The notes below the pieces were generated by a model. The model made no database searches. It was not told the DNA's origin and saw nothing but the letters and a program-made list of their open reading frames with translations. Of a stretch of DNA of 64,000 bases, positions 62,002-64,000 are shown piece after piece. The stretch comes from an uncultured Prevotella sp. (GTDB lineage: Bacteria; Bacteroidota; Bacteroidia; Bacteroidales; Bacteroidaceae). The position numbers and the translations under genes were made by a program. Location: positions 1-64,000 of the forward strand of contig CALUGQ010000034.1 in the NCBI GenBank assembly GCA_944320235.1, written 5' to 3'. The stretch's first letter is position 1. Each line of letters begins with the position of its first letter.

Positions 62002-64000
62002 ATGTGTTTAAGGCTATTTGTATACATAATTCTGTTTTTCCTATTTGTATCGTGTTCTGAGACGAAATACGTATCGGAAGGCTGTTACTTGCTTGATGAT
62101 GTTGAGGTCAAACTGGATGGTAAATATGCCAACATTGATATGGACAAGATGAAGTCGCGTGTCAGGCAGAACGGAAACTCCAGGTGGTTCTCTGCACTGA
62201 AAATCCCCTTGGCCACATATTCGCTTTCGGGGCGTGATACAACTAAGTGGATAAACCGCACATTGCGTTCCATGGGCGAGCCTCCTGTAATTTATGATTC
62301 GGTGCGCACCGCACGGTCTGCACTAGACTTGACGGCAGAGTTAAGCAACTCCGGTTTTTTGAGGGCATGGGTTGATGTTGAGACAAAGAAAAAGCAAAAG
62401 AAAATTGACGTAACGTATGTATTGCATCCTGGACAGCTTTATTATATTAATAATATGAGTTATGACATAGGTGACTCTGTTATATCACAATTGCTATGTA
62501 TGGATGATAGTGCTAATTGGGGTTTAAAACCAGGTATGCAGTTTTCAGTCGAGCGCTTGGACAAGGAGCGCAAACGCATATCTGATGTGCTTGCAGACAA
62601 TGGCTTTTATAAATTCAATAAAGATTATATCACGTATTCGGCTGACTCTACAATTGGCACCAACCTTGTTGACTTGTCGCTTGTGCTCCACCCGTATCGT
62701 AGCAATGACGGTTCATATGCATTGCATCCGCGCTACAAGGTTAATACTGTCAACTATGCTAGTGGTGATACCGGTGACGGCAACATAAAACTGAAGAAAT
62801 CCGTCATGGAAAACAACACTTTCATCAGGCCTGGTCATTATTATTCGGCAAATGATTTACAAAAAACTTACAACCACTTTGGGCGTTTGCAAGCCGTAAG
62901 GTATACAAACGTAGGTTTTAGGGAGAATGTTGATAGTCTGTCGTTAGACTGTGACATACAGATAAGCATGAATAAGCCGAGTACCATTAGTTTCCAACCA
63001 GAAGGTACTAATACGGCTGGCGATTTCGGCGCAGCGGCCTCACTGACATACCAAAACCGTAATTTGTTTCATGGCTCTGAAGTCTTTAGCATTGAGTTGC
63101 GGGGGGCTTACGAGGCAATAAGGGGGCTGGAAGGGTATGCGAATGAGAATTTCGAGGAATATAGTGTGGAGACCAGCTTGTTGTTCCCTCGCTTCATTGC
63201 TCCATTCTTATCCAGTAGATTCCGAAGGCGGACTACAGCTACGTCTGAAGTTTCCTTGCTTTATGACCTTCAGAACCGTCCTGAATACCACAGGCGGGTC
63301 CTTTCTGTTGCATGGCGCTATAAGTGGAGTGATAGCAATCGTAATGACAGATATCAAATAGACCTTATTGACCTAAATTATGTTTTCATGCCATGGATAT
63401 CCGACACGTTCCGTAAGGATTATCTCGAAGATGAAAACAGCAGGAACGCCATTCTGCGATATAATTATGAGGACTTGTTTATAATGCGGCTTGGGATGGG
63501 CTATGCATATAACAACGGGCTATATGCAATCAAAGCCAATGTGGAGACTGCTGGTAATATGCTCGGCCTTGGGGCCAAACTATTTAACTTTTCAAAAAAC
63601 AGTGAGGGGCAGTATAGCCTGTTTAACATTGCATATGCTCAATATGTCAAAGCAGATTTTGACTTTACTTGGAATATGCAATTCGATTACAACAACTCAC
63701 TTGTGTGGCACTTCGGATTTGGCATAGCCTATCCCTATGGTAACAGTAAGATATTGCCTTTTGAAAAACGCTATTTTTCAGGTGGAGCAAATAGTGTCAG
63801 GGGGTGGAGTGTAAGAGGGCTAGGCCCAGGAACATATATTGGCAGAGATGGTAACATTGATTTTATAAACCAGACTGGCGATATGAAGTTGGATTTCAAC
63901 ATGGAATACCGTGCTCACTTGTTCTGGAAACTTAATGGGGCTTTGTTTGTTGATGCAGGAAACATCTGGACACTTAGGAATTATGATGACCAGCCGGGAG
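62002..64000 (+). CDS. tamL: Outer-membrane assembly lipoprotein TamL/BamA-like (partial)
   Basis: The frame is open from the ATG at 62002 to the window end, about 666 residues, so the C-terminus is missing. It begins MCLRLFVYIILFFLFVSC, a signal peptide with the lipobox FVSC, then LLDDVEVKLDGKYANI, a POTRA-like repeat region (VLADNGFYKFNKDYITYSAD), and an Omp85 barrel with the motif EKRYFSGGANSVRGWSVRGLGPG (the RGF/Y loop) and LDFNMEYRAHLFWKLNGALFVDAGNIW. A lipid-anchored TamA relative (TamL) is the known Bacteroidetes form; it should work with a TamB-like protein, perhaps encoded just beyond the window. It is divergent from trmH, as commonly seen. Confidence 0.9.
   Translation, partial: MCLRLFVYIILFFLFVSCSETKYVSEGCYLLDDVEVKLDGKYANIDMDKMKSRVRQNGNSRWFSALKIPLATYSLSGRDTTKWINRTLRSMGEPPVIYDSVRTARSALDLTAELSNSGFLRAWVDVETKKKQKKIDVTYVLHPGQLYYINNMSYDIGDSVISQLLCMDDSANWGLKPGMQFSVERLDKERKRISDVLADNGFYKFNKDYITYSADSTIGTNLVDLSLVLHPYRSNDGSYALHPRYKVNTVNYASGDTGDGNIKLKKSVMENNTFIRPGHYYSANDLQKTYNHFGRLQAVRYTNVGFRENVDSLSLDCDIQISMNKPSTISFQPEGTNTAGDFGAAASLTYQNRNLFHGSEVFSIELRGAYEAIRGLEGYANENFEEYSVETSLLFPRFIAPFLSSRFRRRTTATSEVSLLYDLQNRPEYHRRVLSVAWRYKWSDSNRNDRYQIDLIDLNYVFMPWISDTFRKDYLEDENSRNAILRYNYEDLFIMRLGMGYAYNNGLYAIKANVETAGNMLGLGAKLFNFSKNSEGQYSLFNIAYAQYVKADFDFTWNMQFDYNNSLVWHFGFGIAYPYGNSKILPFEKRYFSGGANSVRGWSVRGLGPGTYIGRDGNIDFINQTGDMKLDFNMEYRAHLFWKLNGALFVDAGNIWTLRNYDDQPG

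Overview
The window looks like a chromosomal segment of a member of the order Bacteroidales, most likely Prevotellaceae. Supporting points are the clade-typical families (DUF4270, DUF4296, DUF3256, DUF4491, DUF5687, a lipoprotein TamL, a PgcA-type phosphosugar mutase), AT-rich spacers without strong Shine-Dalgarno sequences, and repeated matches to the Bacteroidetes promoter TTTG-N19/20-TAnnTTTG. Base composition looks even, and nothing resembles a phage, plasmid or integrative element. The only mobile-element trace is a decayed IS982-type transposase near 0.9-1.3 kb. I saw no rRNA, tRNA or CRISPR array.

Layout. 0-4 kb: a SIMPL-domain periplasmic protein, the IS982 remnant and the helicase pcrA. 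4-8 kb: a tiny 43-residue protein, a DUF4270 lipoprotein and a one-domain starch-synthase-like protein (minus strand), divergent from panC-panD. 8-10.6 kb: a methylmalonyl-CoA operon (epimerase, carboxyltransferase, small subunit, biotin carrier) for propionate metabolism. 11-13.5 kb: a TonB-dependent receptor. 13.7-16.5 kb: xylB-xylA. 17-20 kb: three glycosyltransferases. 20-25.7 kb: DUF4491-rlmH, a DUF5687 permease, a LolA-like protein and ftsK. 26-29 kb: a translation-linked operon (RNase D-like, RlmI-like, TilS). 29-31.7 kb: clpC. 32.7-37.8 kb: gyrA followed by two secreted TPR proteins. 38-44 kb: a phosphosugar mutase and an isolated Wzc/Wza pair. 44-47.6 kb: glnS and a TPR protein. 47.7-51.2 kb: manC-gmd-fcl. 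51.8-60.2 kb: a long run with ileS, a DksA-like protein, lspA, a DUF4296 lipoprotein, a 72-residue orphan, a nucleoside-type MFS carrier, a bifunctional nuclease and rsmE. 60.4-64 kb: a DUF3256 protein, a TrmH-family methyltransferase and a tamL that runs off the end.

How the genes work together. manC, gmd and fcl form the complete route from mannose-1-phosphate to GDP-L-fucose. Together with the phosphosugar mutase, the glycosyltransferases and Wza/Wzc this indicates surface-glycan production. xylA/xylB feed xylose into the pentose phosphate pathway. The methylmalonyl-CoA genes fit succinate-to-propionate fermentation, but no membrane beta subunit accompanies them here. FtsK, GyrA and PcrA serve the chromosome; LolA, LspA and TamL serve the envelope.

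I found no clearly new multi-gene system. The less ordinary signals are mostly non-coding: an orphan promoter followed by a perfect hairpin (possible small RNA, 40.4-40.5 kb); a structured gyrA leader with mutually exclusive stems; terminator hairpins embedded inside coding ends of convergent genes; an apparently leaderless pcrA; and a loose set of gene-free intervals carrying inverted repeats related to AAACAGGCT/AGCCTGTTT. On the protein side, the Wzc-like protein lacks a tyrosine tail and has an altered P-loop.
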